DNA from: Yersinia massiliensis CCUG 53443 | GTDB lineage: Bacteria > Pseudomonadota > Gammaproteobacteria > Enterobacterales > Enterobacteriaceae | NCBI RefSeq assembly: GCF_000312485.1 | Contig: NZ_HE997648.1 | Span: 63,827-127,826 of the forward strand | DNA length: 64,000 nt | Direction of reading: 5' to 3' | In this document: positions 48,140 through 57,027 of the stretch, piece after piece | Position numbering within the stretch: the stretch's first letter is position 1 | Layout: every line of letters starts with the position of its first letter | Notes under the pieces: model-generated | The model's input: only the letters and a program-made list of their open reading frames with translations | Databases searched by the model: none | Told to the model about the DNA's origin: nothing | Translations under genes and position numbers: made by a program

Positions 48140-49132
48140 ATGACCAATAAGATTGGCTGGATTGATAATCTGCGGGCGGTGGCTTGCATTATGGTAGTGA
48201 TGATCCATGCCACGACCTATTACGTGACCAGTGGTGCGCGGGTAGGGGAAGTCAATTGGGATGCTGCCAATCTGCTGAATTCCCTCTCCCGTGCCTGTGT
48301 GCCGCTGTTCTTTATGATCTCGGGCTACCTGTTTTTCGGCGAAAAAAGTGCAAAGCAAAAGCACTTCACCCGTATCGGGTTGTGTCTGCTGTTCTACAGC
48401 GTGGTTGCATTGATCTATATCTCGACACTGACCCCTATCGACGGTTGGGCATCGCTGAAAAATATCCTGCAAAAACCGGTGTTTTATCACCTGTGGTTTT
48501 TCTACGCCATCATCGTGGTTTATCTGGTATCACCGCTGATTAACGTCAAACCCGTCACTGGTCGTTATCTCGCTGTGCTCATTTTGCTGCTCGCCGTGTT
48601 CGCCAATCCGCAGACCACTAAGTTTTCGATAGGCGGTTTTCATATCCTGCCGATCAACCTCTATATCTACGGTGATACCTTTTATTACTTGCTCTACGCC
48701 CTTTTAGGGCGGGCGATTGGGATGCTGGAAACACAGGGGCGAATCATCAGTTGGAGTGCGGCTGCGTTGTTTATCCTGAGCGTCATATTGATTGCGATCT
48801 CAACGGAAAAGCAGACGCGGATTAATGGCAGTTTTGCGGATACTTTCTATATGTACTGCGGCCCACTCGTCTTTGTGGCGTCGGTATCGTTACTGGTATG
48901 GTTTAAAAACTGCCTTAATCAGCAAATTAGCTGGCTAAGTTGGCTGGCAGGACATTCATTGGCGATTTATGGTTTTCATGCGCTGATTATTCATTTCATT
49001 CGCACCCATCATTACGACTTTACCGCCTATCCGATACTGGATATTTTCTATGTCTTCGCGCTGGCACTGGGCTTGAGCACCTTACTGTCGATGGGATTGC
49101 AGCGCATTGACCGGCGGCGTTTGGTCAGCTAA
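48140..49132 (+). CDS. wecH: O-acetyltransferase WecH
   Basis: A 330-residue membrane acyltransferase of the type 3 family with about ten spans. E. coli WecH (YiaH) O-acetylates enterobacterial common antigen. The N-terminal motif IDNLRAVACIMVVMIHATTYYV, with the presumed catalytic His, and the later FYHLWFFYAIIVVYLVSPL match closely. It converges on the GlxA-type regulator, overlapping by eight bases. In E. coli it lies near ysaB and glyQ; here it is moved away. Confidence 0.9.
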   Translation: MTNKIGWIDNLRAVACIMVVMIHATTYYVTSGARVGEVNWDAANLLNSLSRACVPLFFMISGYLFFGEKSAKQKHFTRIGLCLLFYSVVALIYISTLTPIDGWASLKNILQKPVFYHLWFFYAIIVVYLVSPLINVKPVTGRYLAVLILLLAVFANPQTTKFSIGGFHILPINLYIYGDTFYYLLYALLGRAIGMLETQGRIISWSAAALFILSVILIAISTEKQTRINGSFADTFYMYCGPLVFVASVSLLVWFKNCLNQQISWLSWLAGHSLAIYGFHALIIHFIRTHHYDFTAYPILDIFYVFALALGLSTLLSMGLQRIDRRRLVS

Positions 49133-50051
49133 TCCCCGCCTGTCCGCGCTGTTGTGCGCGCCGTAGCTGGCGACCGGAGGAAAAACCGGCTGCCAGTGCG
49201 GCTTTTTCAACATTAAACCCTTCTTGCAGTCGCACTTGCGCGACCGCTACCCGCAATTGCTCGTGGAACTCACGCACGCTGATACCGACATGTTCGCGAA
49301 ATAGGCGGGTTAAATGGCGGCTGCTGACATGGGCTTTCTGCGCCACTTGCTGTAATGACCACTCCGCTTGCGGCTCCGCTGACATCACATCTTGCGCGCG
49401 GTGTACAGCGGGATGGAGATGATTACGATAACGCAGCCAAGGTGAAAGCTGTGGGTCATCGCCAGAACGGCGAAAATAAACCACCATCTCCCGCGCGACC
49501 TCTAGTGCGACTTGCGGGCTGCAATAACGGCTAATCAGATGCAATGCGAGATCAATCCCTGCCGTGATCCCCGCACTGGTATACACGCTGCGATCTTCGA
49601 CAAAAATACGGTTTTCTTTGGTTTGCGCCGCAGGTGCCTGTTGACGCAAACGCTCAAGCACATGGTGGTGAGTGGTGCATTGATAACCGTCCAGTAACCC
49701 TGCTTGCGCAGCCAGCAATGACCCAGAACACACACAGACCAATATCGTTTTTTGCTGCGCAATGGCTGTTTTCTGCTGTTGTAACCACTGGCGTGCTATC
49801 GCCGCCGTTTCTGTCGCAAAGTAGTGGCGAGAATCGCTCACCCCTGGCACCACCAGTAAACTGCCTTCTGGTAAGTGGTCGGGGAGTGGTTGCAACTGGC
49901 CCAACAGCATTCCAGTGGAGGACATGACCTCTGGTAGTGGGCTGATGTAGCAAAGATTAAACGACCCTGCCAGCCGTAAAGTTTCAGCAGGGCCAGTTAA
50001 ATCCAGCGACAGCACGCCGGGCAGCAAGAGAAAATAGACATTTCGTTGCAT
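49125..50051 (-). CDS. GlxA/AraC-type regulator with DJ-1/PfpI domain
   Basis: A 308-residue regulator. An N-terminal class I glutamine-amidotransferase-like domain (about residues 3-175) keeps the nucleophile-elbow Cys in CVCSGSLLLA-like CVCSGSLLAA; a C-terminal AraC helix-turn-helix pair follows (about 215-305; VAQKAHVSSRHLTRLFREHVGISV). It starts two bases after the isochorismatase-fusion gene ends, so the two form an operon. Its target is probably that neighbour or a nicotinamide- or amine-type catabolic pathway; this is inference. Confidence 0.82.
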   Translation of the reverse strand: MQRNVYFLLLPGVLSLDLTGPAETLRLAGSFNLCYISPLPEVMSSTGMLLGQLQPLPDHLPEGSLLVVPGVSDSRHYFATETAAIARQWLQQQKTAIAQQKTILVCVCSGSLLAAQAGLLDGYQCTTHHHVLERLRQQAPAAQTKENRIFVEDRSVYTSAGITAGIDLALHLISRYCSPQVALEVAREMVVYFRRSGDDPQLSPWLRYRNHLHPAVHRAQDVMSAEPQAEWSLQQVAQKAHVSSRHLTRLFREHVGISVREFHEQLRVAVAQVRLQEGFNVEKAALAAGFSSGRQLRRAQQRGQAGIS

Positions 50052-50053
50052 GG

Positions 50054-51082
50054 TTAATCCACAGTCACCGTCAAATAGCGGTTCATATAGGCCGGAATAT
50101 CCGGTTTATTCTGTAGCAAAGTATCAACAAATGCGTCGCGCTCAAAGGCCATTACTTGTAAATCCCACACACAGAATGATTCATCCCGCGCTGCTCGCCA
50201 AATTCCTTGCTCTTGCACCCAAACTTTCACCCGCATTTCATTCTCGTTATCCCACCATCCGACAATCAAGTAATTCAGTGTTTTTCCCTGATGTTCAATC
50301 ACTAAGCCGACTCCGGGGCGATTAACGGTTTCGGCCTCAGTCGGTAACCATTGTCCGACGAGCTGATAAGCGGGTGTGTAATCCGGTGTGGCACCTTGTG
50401 CCTGCGAATAGCGAATTACATAACGCTTTAATTGCCATTGATTAAGAATTTTAATGCCAGCAGGCGTGATAGCCCGAGGTAAATAAGGTTGTGGTTGCCA
50501 ATGGACGGCTTTGTCTGTCGTGGCGACAACAGGGTGTGAATCCAGAGCGTCCAGTGTCTCGGCAACAGTCCGAATGGCAGCAAACCGATCGACTAACACC
50601 GTTTCCGTCCGCAGTTTCAATTCTGAGCTGCTTAGCACCACGCCATTGGGCTGTGTCATGGGGAAGGTCAGGGTGGCCTCGGTCACAAAAGTCACCTGAT
50701 AACCCAAGTCTGATGCGACTCGCGCGGTGGTCTCACAACATTGCTCTGTACGCATACCGGCAATAATCAAATGGTCGATATTTCTTTCTTTTAACCATTC
50801 ATCCAGCCCTGAATCGGTCAGCGCATTATGTACCCGTTTTTGTACCGAAATATCTGCCTGATGGGAAACCAGTGCCATCGGCTTAACATAGCCTGATGCC
50901 AGTGAGAATGGGCCTTCAGGTGCGACATGAAACACATCCACCAGTGCGACCCCGCGCAGCTTGCAGCCCCTAATGAGCTGATTGAGCGCAGTAGAAAATG
51001 CGGGCACATCTTGCTGCTGCCAAAAAGGTCTATGTTCGAATGATTGTTGGACATCGATTATCAAAAGTGCGCTGTTGGTCAT
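50054..51082 (-). CDS. Isochorismatase-family hydrolase fused to an unrecognised C-terminal domain
   Basis: A 342-residue two-domain protein. Residues 1 to about 175 are an isochorismatase-like cysteine hydrolase: catalytic Asp in LLIIDVQQSF, Lys in VQKRVHNAL, Cys in GMRTEQCCETTARVASDLGY. Residues about 205-342 (from GIKILNQWQLKRYV on) form a separate Trp-rich domain that I cannot place. The start MTNSALLIID, 22 codons inside the longest frame, follows GGAGG seven bases before. The downstream regulator gene lies two bases away. The fusion is not a usual layout for nicotinamidases. Confidence 0.7.
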   Translation of the reverse strand: MTNSALLIIDVQQSFEHRPFWQQQDVPAFSTALNQLIRGCKLRGVALVDVFHVAPEGPFSLASGYVKPMALVSHQADISVQKRVHNALTDSGLDEWLKERNIDHLIIAGMRTEQCCETTARVASDLGYQVTFVTEATLTFPMTQPNGVVLSSSELKLRTETVLVDRFAAIRTVAETLDALDSHPVVATTDKAVHWQPQPYLPRAITPAGIKILNQWQLKRYVIRYSQAQGATPDYTPAYQLVGQWLPTEAETVNRPGVGLVIEHQGKTLNYLIVGWWDNENEMRVKVWVQEQGIWRAARDESFCVWDLQVMAFERDAFVDTLLQNKPDIPAYMNRYLTVTVD

Positions 51083-51847
51083 TTTCGGCCCTCCGCCGTG
51101 TGGGTGTGGAACCATCATGCAAGGGTTCTCACTCAAACGGAATGCCAAATCCGGCCATCATAGGGGAATAAAAGGACTCATTTCCCATTTTCGTTTGTTG
51201 TTCTATACTTCTTATACAATGATCTTATTTATATCTTCGACTATATTCTATTTAATAACAAGTGTAGGAATATTCATACAATAAAATCGCATCGTCTTGT
51301 TTTATTATGTACGAATATTCCGCCACCCAGAAAGATTGCTCTGATTTATCGATCTGGTTACGATTATATAAATATCTGTGATTACAAAACTATTTGAACT
51401 ATAACCTCGCTCAATGCCAATCAATCAGAGATAAAACCCAATTCAATAGGGTGTTTATGGAATAAATCACCATTTAAAATGAAATGGACGGTCTATTCGG
51501 TCGTAAAGACACGCTTTACTAGATAAAAAGATCGCGTATATTTCACTCGCATAGAAAATGTGTGAAAGAAAATAACAAAAGCGAACTTCATTCACTTTTA
51601 AATGATATTTCACCGAGCCAAATTAATGGTTATTTAAGAGGTTTATCTCTTTTAAATTCTTAAATTTCATTTTTGGCCGGCTTTTCTAATTGATAATTAA
51701 TATTATTTGATGATTTACAATCATGTCATTGTTAATTTGTATTAATAGAATTCTCATGGCTGTTTTCTTCAATAATAACGACGTGTCGTTGGTAGTCATT
51801 TATCAACGTACTTCTTCATATGTGGTGTTTAAATAAAGGTTTTTAAT
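51083..51847. promoter_or_regulatory. AT-rich leader of the fimbrial operon
   Basis: 765 bases without a supported gene. The sequence is strongly AT-rich from about 51190 on, as is usual for H-NS-silenced fimbrial promoters. Two direct copies of TGTA(G/C)GAATATTC lie at 51263-51275 and 51308-51320, each with a GAATATTC palindrome. I see no flanking inverted repeats of the fimS type. Confidence 0.5.
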
Positions 51848-52405
51848 ATGTTCAATTTCAAGAAAAGTGCATTAGTTATTGCGTTGGCATCTTCAGCTTT
51901 CATTTCTCAGGCATTTGCTGCGGATGAAGGTAATGGCCGTATCCATTTCACTGGTACTGTAATTGATGCACCTTGCTCCATCGCACCAAACTCTACTGAC
52001 ATCAACGTAGATATGGGACAAGTGGCGAATAAAGTATTGGAAACAGGGAATAAATATTCTCAAAACGTTCAGTACAGCATCGATCTGCAAGACTGTGATT
52101 TGACTGAACAAACTGCGGGTTCAGTGACCTACCCAGCACAATCAAAAGTCAGCGTTACTTTCGGCGGTGTTTCTGATGCCACTTCTCCTGCATTGCTGGC
52201 TAACACCGGTAGCGCTGGTGGCGCGGGTATTCGTCTGATTGACACTAACGGCGCACTGCTGAAAGTGGGCGATAAAGGTGCTGATGTGAACCTCGTCACC
52301 GGCCCTAACCAGATCGTATTTGCTGCGCGTGTTGAAGCAACTGGTGCTCCAGTGACGACAGGGACAATCGTATCTCAAGCAACTTACGCATTGAACTATA
52401 AGTAA
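51848..52405 (+). CDS. Type 1-like fimbrial major subunit
   Basis: A 185-residue pilin. The signal peptide ends at AFA (about residue 24), and the conserved disulfide joins C43 (DAPCSI) to C83 (QDCDL). The C-terminal beta strand ends ATYALNYK, with the penultimate Tyr used in subunit exchange. It is the first gene of a chaperone-usher operon. The hairpin after it may give it a higher dose than the usher. The receptor and phase control are not visible. Confidence 0.9.
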   Translation: MFNFKKSALVIALASSAFISQAFAADEGNGRIHFTGTVIDAPCSIAPNSTDINVDMGQVANKVLETGNKYSQNVQYSIDLQDCDLTEQTAGSVTYPAQSKVSVTFGGVSDATSPALLANTGSAGGAGIRLIDTNGALLKVGDKGADVNLVTGPNQIVFAARVEATGAPVTTGTIVSQATYALNYK

Positions 52406-52462
52406 TATTAATTCTTTGTGCTGAAACTACAGCATGGATCGCTGTTTATTCTAGTTGTAACC

Positions 52463-52484
52463 AAAGGGGAGGAGACTCCCCTTT
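52463..52484 (+). terminator. Hairpin between pilin and usher
   Basis: AAAGGGGAG / CTCCCCTTT is a 9-bp perfect stem with a GAGA tetraloop, 57 bases after the pilin stop. There is little T-run, so partial termination or 3' protection of the pilin mRNA is likely. Confidence 0.6.
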
Positions 52485-52518
52485 ATTGACTATTTTTCCA
52501 TAAGACATTGATTTATTT

Positions 52519-55017
52519 ATGAAATACAATTCAAAAAGAAAAGAGATGATCTTTCGGATGGTGCGAATATTTGTATTGGCAGGCATGGGTCTATTTTTGC
52601 CTCAATGGGCTGAGGCCGTAGAATTTAATACCAATATTATCGATGCAAAAGATCGCGATAATATCGATCTCTCTCGATTTGAAGTTAGTGATTACACCCC
52701 ACCAGGGAATTACTTGCTCGATGTTTTTATTAATGGTCGATTATTACCCAATAGTTATTTAATCACTTATTTACCTATTGATGAGGGAAAATCAAGCAGA
52801 GTATGTCTGTCCCCAGAATTAGTTGACCAATTAGGTCTATCCCCCGCTGTGCGTGAGTCACTGACATTATGGCACGACGGTCAATGTGTTGCTCTTGATG
52901 AAAAAGAAGAAATAACCGCAACCTACGATAAAGAGAAGCAATATTTAATTATTTCCATCCCGCAGGCTTGGTTGGCTTATAGTGATCCGAATTGGGTGCC
53001 ACCTTCACAATGGGATAACGGTGTGACGGGTGCACTATTAGATTACAACCTTTTTGGCAGTCGCTATGCACCGAAACACGGTGATAGTTCGACAAACTTT
53101 AGTAGCTACGGAACGGCGGGGGCCAATATGGGTCCATGGCGTATTCGTGCTGACTACCAATATATTAATAATGAAACTAGCGGTTCGCAATACAGCAACT
53201 TTAACTGGTCGCAAGTTTATGCTTTTCGCGCCATCCCTTCGATAGGGGCTAAATTTGTCGGGGGCCAAACTTACCTGAGCTCCAGTATTTTTGACTCATT
53301 TCGTTTTCTTGGCGCATCGCTTTCCAGTGATGAGCGCATGCTGCCACCGACGATGCGCGGCTACGCGCCTCAGGTCATCGGGATTGCGCGGACCAATGCC
53401 AGAGTGGTGTTGAGCCAGAATGGCCGTACGCTTTATCAAACCAATGTTGCGCCGGGTCCCTTTGCTATTCAGGATATTAGTGAAGCGGTACAGGGCAATA
53501 TTGATGTTCGAGTTGAAGAGGAAGATGGTCGAGTCACCACTTTCCAGGTTAGTGCTGCGACAGTGCCATTTTTAACCCGAAAAGGGGCTATTCGCTATAA
53601 AACGGCGTTGGGCCGCCCAACGCAGGGCAGTCATAACTCGGTTAGTGACCCCAACTTTTTCAATGGTGAGGTGTCGTGGGGGGCATTTAATGATGTTTCC
53701 TTGTATGGCGGGCTGATAGCGACATCACAGGATTACACTGCCGTTGCTTTGGGTGTCGGACAGAACTTGCATGAATTTGGCGCATTGTCTGTCGATGTGA
53801 CGCACTCGCGCGCTCAGTTACCCAACGAAGCGAAAAAAAGCGGCGAAAGTTATCGCGTTAACTATTCCAAACGTTTTGATCAGACCAATAGTCAGATTAC
53901 GTTTGCCGGATACCGTTTCTCGGAAAAGAATTTCATGAGCATGAACCAGTATCTGGATCAGCTCAATAATAATGATTATCTACAAAATGATAAGCAGACA
54001 TACACCGTTACCGCTAACCAGTACTTAGCGTGGCCAGATATCACGATGTATCTCTCGGCAACCCATAAAACGTATTGGAATGATGCTTCCAGTAATAACT
54101 ACGGTGTTTCTGTGAGCAAAATATTCGATATTGGTGAATTTAAAGGAATTTCGGCAACGCTTTCTGCCAACAAAGTGAAATACCAATACGAAAATGAGAA
54201 TCAGGTTTTCTTCTCATTCAGCCTGCCCATTGGGACGGGGCAGCAAGTGAGCTATGACGCGCAGCACGATAAAAACAATGGCTACTCGCAAAACGTTTCT
54301 TATTTCAACAGCCAAGATCCACGAAATATTTGGCGAGTCAGTGCCGGTGGTGCCAGCCCAGAAGTGCAACAAGGGAATGGCGTTTTCCGTGGTGGATATC
54401 AGCACCGCTCTCCTTATGGTGAGTTTGGTATTGATGGTAGCCATAAAAATAATGAATACAACTCAGTGAATACTAACTGGTACGGTTCGATAACGGCGAC
54501 AGCCCACGGTATTTCCGCTCATCAAAACAAATCAGGTAATGAGCCACGGATAATGATCGATACCGGTGATGTTTCAGGCGTGTCTCTGAATAATAATTCC
54601 GCAATGACTAACCGATTTGGTGTTGCGGTTGTGAATGGCATTACAAGCTACCAGCAGTCAGATGTTCGAGTCGACGTACAAAGTTTGCCGGAAGATATTG
54701 AGGTTTACAGTACGGTTATTCAAAAAACGCTGACTGAAGGAGCGATAGGCTACCGAGAAATAAGAGCGGTAAAAGGCCAACAAATTATGGCCATTATCCG
54801 CCAAAAAGAGGGCAGCTTCCCACCATTAGGCGCATCGGTTATTGCCGATAAAAATGGTGCAGAGGTGGGTATTGTCGGTGACGGTGGATTAACTTATTTA
54901 GCTGGATTAGAAGAGAGCGGAAACTTAACCGTTCAATGGGGCAAGCAGCAGTGCAAGATAGTCTTACCGAAAAATAGTGACATGAATTCAGGAAAGATTT
55001 TGCTTCCATGTCAGTAA
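52519..55017 (+). CDS. Fimbrial outer-membrane usher
   Basis: An 832-residue FimD/PapC-type usher that receives chaperone-subunit complexes and threads them through the outer membrane. The signal peptide ends near AEA (about residue 33). The N-terminal periplasmic domain follows (FNTNIIDAKDRDNIDLSRFE), then the 24-strand barrel with plug, and two C-terminal domains closed by a Cys pair near CKIVLP and LLPCQ. The start has no strong Shine-Dalgarno. It lies between the pilin and chaperone genes. Confidence 0.93.
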   Translation: MKYNSKRKEMIFRMVRIFVLAGMGLFLPQWAEAVEFNTNIIDAKDRDNIDLSRFEVSDYTPPGNYLLDVFINGRLLPNSYLITYLPIDEGKSSRVCLSPELVDQLGLSPAVRESLTLWHDGQCVALDEKEEITATYDKEKQYLIISIPQAWLAYSDPNWVPPSQWDNGVTGALLDYNLFGSRYAPKHGDSSTNFSSYGTAGANMGPWRIRADYQYINNETSGSQYSNFNWSQVYAFRAIPSIGAKFVGGQTYLSSSIFDSFRFLGASLSSDERMLPPTMRGYAPQVIGIARTNARVVLSQNGRTLYQTNVAPGPFAIQDISEAVQGNIDVRVEEEDGRVTTFQVSAATVPFLTRKGAIRYKTALGRPTQGSHNSVSDPNFFNGEVSWGAFNDVSLYGGLIATSQDYTAVALGVGQNLHEFGALSVDVTHSRAQLPNEAKKSGESYRVNYSKRFDQTNSQITFAGYRFSEKNFMSMNQYLDQLNNNDYLQNDKQTYTVTANQYLAWPDITMYLSATHKTYWNDASSNNYGVSVSKIFDIGEFKGISATLSANKVKYQYENENQVFFSFSLPIGTGQQVSYDAQHDKNNGYSQNVSYFNSQDPRNIWRVSAGGASPEVQQGNGVFRGGYQHRSPYGEFGIDGSHKNNEYNSVNTNWYGSITATAHGISAHQNKSGNEPRIMIDTGDVSGVSLNNNSAMTNRFGVAVVNGITSYQQSDVRVDVQSLPEDIEVYSTVIQKTLTEGAIGYREIRAVKGQQIMAIIRQKEGSFPPLGASVIADKNGAEVGIVGDGGLTYLAGLEESGNLTVQWGKQQCKIVLPKNSDMNSGKILLPCQ

Positions 55018-55128
55018 GGTAAAATTACTTTGAAATTTGACTCATTATTTCCAGCGTTTGACCGAAAACTAAGATTGATGACAATTTTTAATCACAGCAT
55101 AGCCGTAAAAATTAGAGTGAAATAGAAC

Positions 55129-55896
55129 ATGAAAAATATGAATAACCCTACCTGTACCCGAAAAAACGGGCCATTGAGTACCGCCTTGGTCGGCGTCACA
55201 TTATTGTTGACCTCCCTAGTGAGTGAGGCCGCGATAAATCTGGATCGCACGCGGATTGTTTTTAATGATACTGACAAATCTGCCAGTATTATTTTGGTGA
55301 ACCAGAGTACTACTTCCCCTTATCTGGCGCAGTCTTGGATAGAAGACAGTGCAGGGCAGAAAGTGGATAGTCCGCTGGCGGCATTACCGCCGATGCAACG
55401 AATCGATGCCGGGCAAAAAAGTCAGGTTCGCATAATGAAGCTCGCTGACGTCAGTAAACTACCGACGGACCGTGAAACATTATTCTATTTCAATGTGCGG
55501 GAAGTGCCGCCGAAAAGTGATATGTCTAATGTGGTACAAATTGCTATCCAAAGCAGAGTGAAATTATTTTACCGACCGTCAGCAATCAAAGCGGATTACA
55601 ACAATGTCTGGCAGGAAAAATTACAACTCACTAAGCAAGGTGAAAGCCTCAAAATCAATAACCCGACGCCGTATTACATTACGTTGGGCTATTTAAGTCA
55701 GGACAATCGCGGCAATTTCCCGGGCTTCGATAGCGTTATGATTGCGCCTTTTGGCACCGAGACGGTTAAGACGCCAGGTTACAGTGGTAGCCATTACACC
55801 ATTGGCTATATGGACGATTTTGGTGGCATGAAAATGCGCACGTTTAATTGCTCTGCGGTCGATTGCCAAATTCAGCCCGCTGAAAAGAAAAAATAA
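55129..55896 (+). CDS. Periplasmic fimbrial chaperone
   Basis: A 255-residue PapD-like chaperone. A long N-terminal signal peptide ends near SEA (about residue 35), then the first Ig domain starts INLDRTRIVFNDTDKSASI. The subunit-binding Arg and Lys are expected in TRIVF and the later SRVKLFYRPSAIK; the latter is the family signature. It follows the usher by 111 bases and precedes the adhesin gene. Confidence 0.93.
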   Translation: MKNMNNPTCTRKNGPLSTALVGVTLLLTSLVSEAAINLDRTRIVFNDTDKSASIILVNQSTTSPYLAQSWIEDSAGQKVDSPLAALPPMQRIDAGQKSQVRIMKLADVSKLPTDRETLFYFNVREVPPKSDMSNVVQIAIQSRVKLFYRPSAIKADYNNVWQEKLQLTKQGESLKINNPTPYYITLGYLSQDNRGNFPGFDSVMIAPFGTETVKTPGYSGSHYTIGYMDDFGGMKMRTFNCSAVDCQIQPAEKKK

Positions 55897-55934
55897 CAGA
55901 TGCGATCCGTCTCTGGCCCAGAAAAGGAATAACA

Positions 55935-56921
55935 ATGACTCATGTGATTTTAAATAAAATGGGCCAGCTAGGCGGCTTGTTCGTGACTTTATTCGCGGCA
56001 CTGCTGTTTTCACAAGCCGTATATGCGCTCGATTGCGTTGAGAAAGGCACGGGCACTGTGATTAAGCCGGCTATCCCTATCGGGCAATTAGCCATCCCTT
56101 CGAATGTGCCCGCAGGGACGAAAGTTTGGCAATCAAATGATATTACGGTCACGGCCTATTGCGATAATGTTTTAGGGTCAGTAACCGATCAGGTGTGGTT
56201 TTACTTTAATCCGCTACACCAATCATTAGGACAGGGTTTGCAATTAGGTGTCAGTTATAATGGCCAAGACTTAGAAACCAACTCGGCCCGCTTAAATACC
56301 AATACAACCCCAATAAGAACAGGGCAAAACGTCACAGTGACGGTAACTTTCCGGTTATACATTAAAGTTACCGGTAATCCGCCTTCAAGTGGTTATTATG
56401 TTGGCGCAGATAATTTTACGGTATTCCAGCTTGATGGTTCAGGCGGTTTGAATCTATGGCCAGGCGCGAAGAATTTACGTTATGCTTTGTCGGGATTAAC
56501 GGGAGCACGCTTTATTGCCTGTGGTGCGGATTTAGTGGTTTCTCCGGCATCACAAATTGTGAACTTTGGCGTTTTCAATCGGACGTTACTGCAAAACACG
56601 GGGAATAATATTAGTCAGCCTTTTTCCATCACGGCAGTGAAGCAAGGCTGTTTATCCAATTTTTCTATTCAAGCCGAATTTACCACGACCAATCCATTAA
56701 TTGGTAACAATGCGGTTGATATGCGAAATGGCACCAAACTCACGATATATAACGATGCTAATCAGGCGATTGTTTACAATCAGTATGCGAATTTTGCTGA
56801 GTTAAACAATGTTACTCAGGTGACAAAAGGGTATACCGCCAGCTTAAATTCAATTGCAGGTCAAACCGTGCAATTGGGCCAATTTGATGCGACGGCCATT
56901 GTGAAGATTAACTATTACTAA
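55935..56921 (+). CDS. Fimbrial tip adhesin / minor subunit
   Basis: A 328-residue FimH-like two-domain protein. The signal peptide ends at VYA (about residue 32). The N-terminal lectin-type region (about 33-185, with C34 and C75) and the C-terminal pilin domain (about 190-328, with Cys in FIACGADL and KQGCLSNF) are linked by a short loop. The chain ends VKINYY, the donor-strand end of pilins. Ligand specificity cannot be told. Confidence 0.85.
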   Translation: MTHVILNKMGQLGGLFVTLFAALLFSQAVYALDCVEKGTGTVIKPAIPIGQLAIPSNVPAGTKVWQSNDITVTAYCDNVLGSVTDQVWFYFNPLHQSLGQGLQLGVSYNGQDLETNSARLNTNTTPIRTGQNVTVTVTFRLYIKVTGNPPSSGYYVGADNFTVFQLDGSGGLNLWPGAKNLRYALSGLTGARFIACGADLVVSPASQIVNFGVFNRTLLQNTGNNISQPFSITAVKQGCLSNFSIQAEFTTTNPLIGNNAVDMRNGTKLTIYNDANQAIVYNQYANFAELNNVTQVTKGYTASLNSIAGQTVQLGQFDATAIVKINYY

Positions 56922-56942
56922 TATTCACTATTCCTGATGTAA

Positions 56943-56979
56943 ACAAGGGGCAGAGAGAGGATATCTCACCGCCCCTTGT
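56943..56979 (+). terminator. Terminator after the fimbrial operon
   Basis: ACAAGGGGC and GCCCCTTGT form a 9-bp perfect stem; the T-run is weak. It separates the operon from convergent xylB. Confidence 0.6.
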
Positions 56980-57027
56980 CGTTATTGGTCTATTCAGTTA
57001 TTGATGTGCCTCGTGATGTTCATCGAC

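Noticed and set aside
51083-51847. Invertible phase-switch element before the pilin gene
   Set aside because: No flanking inverted repeats and no recombinase gene nearby.
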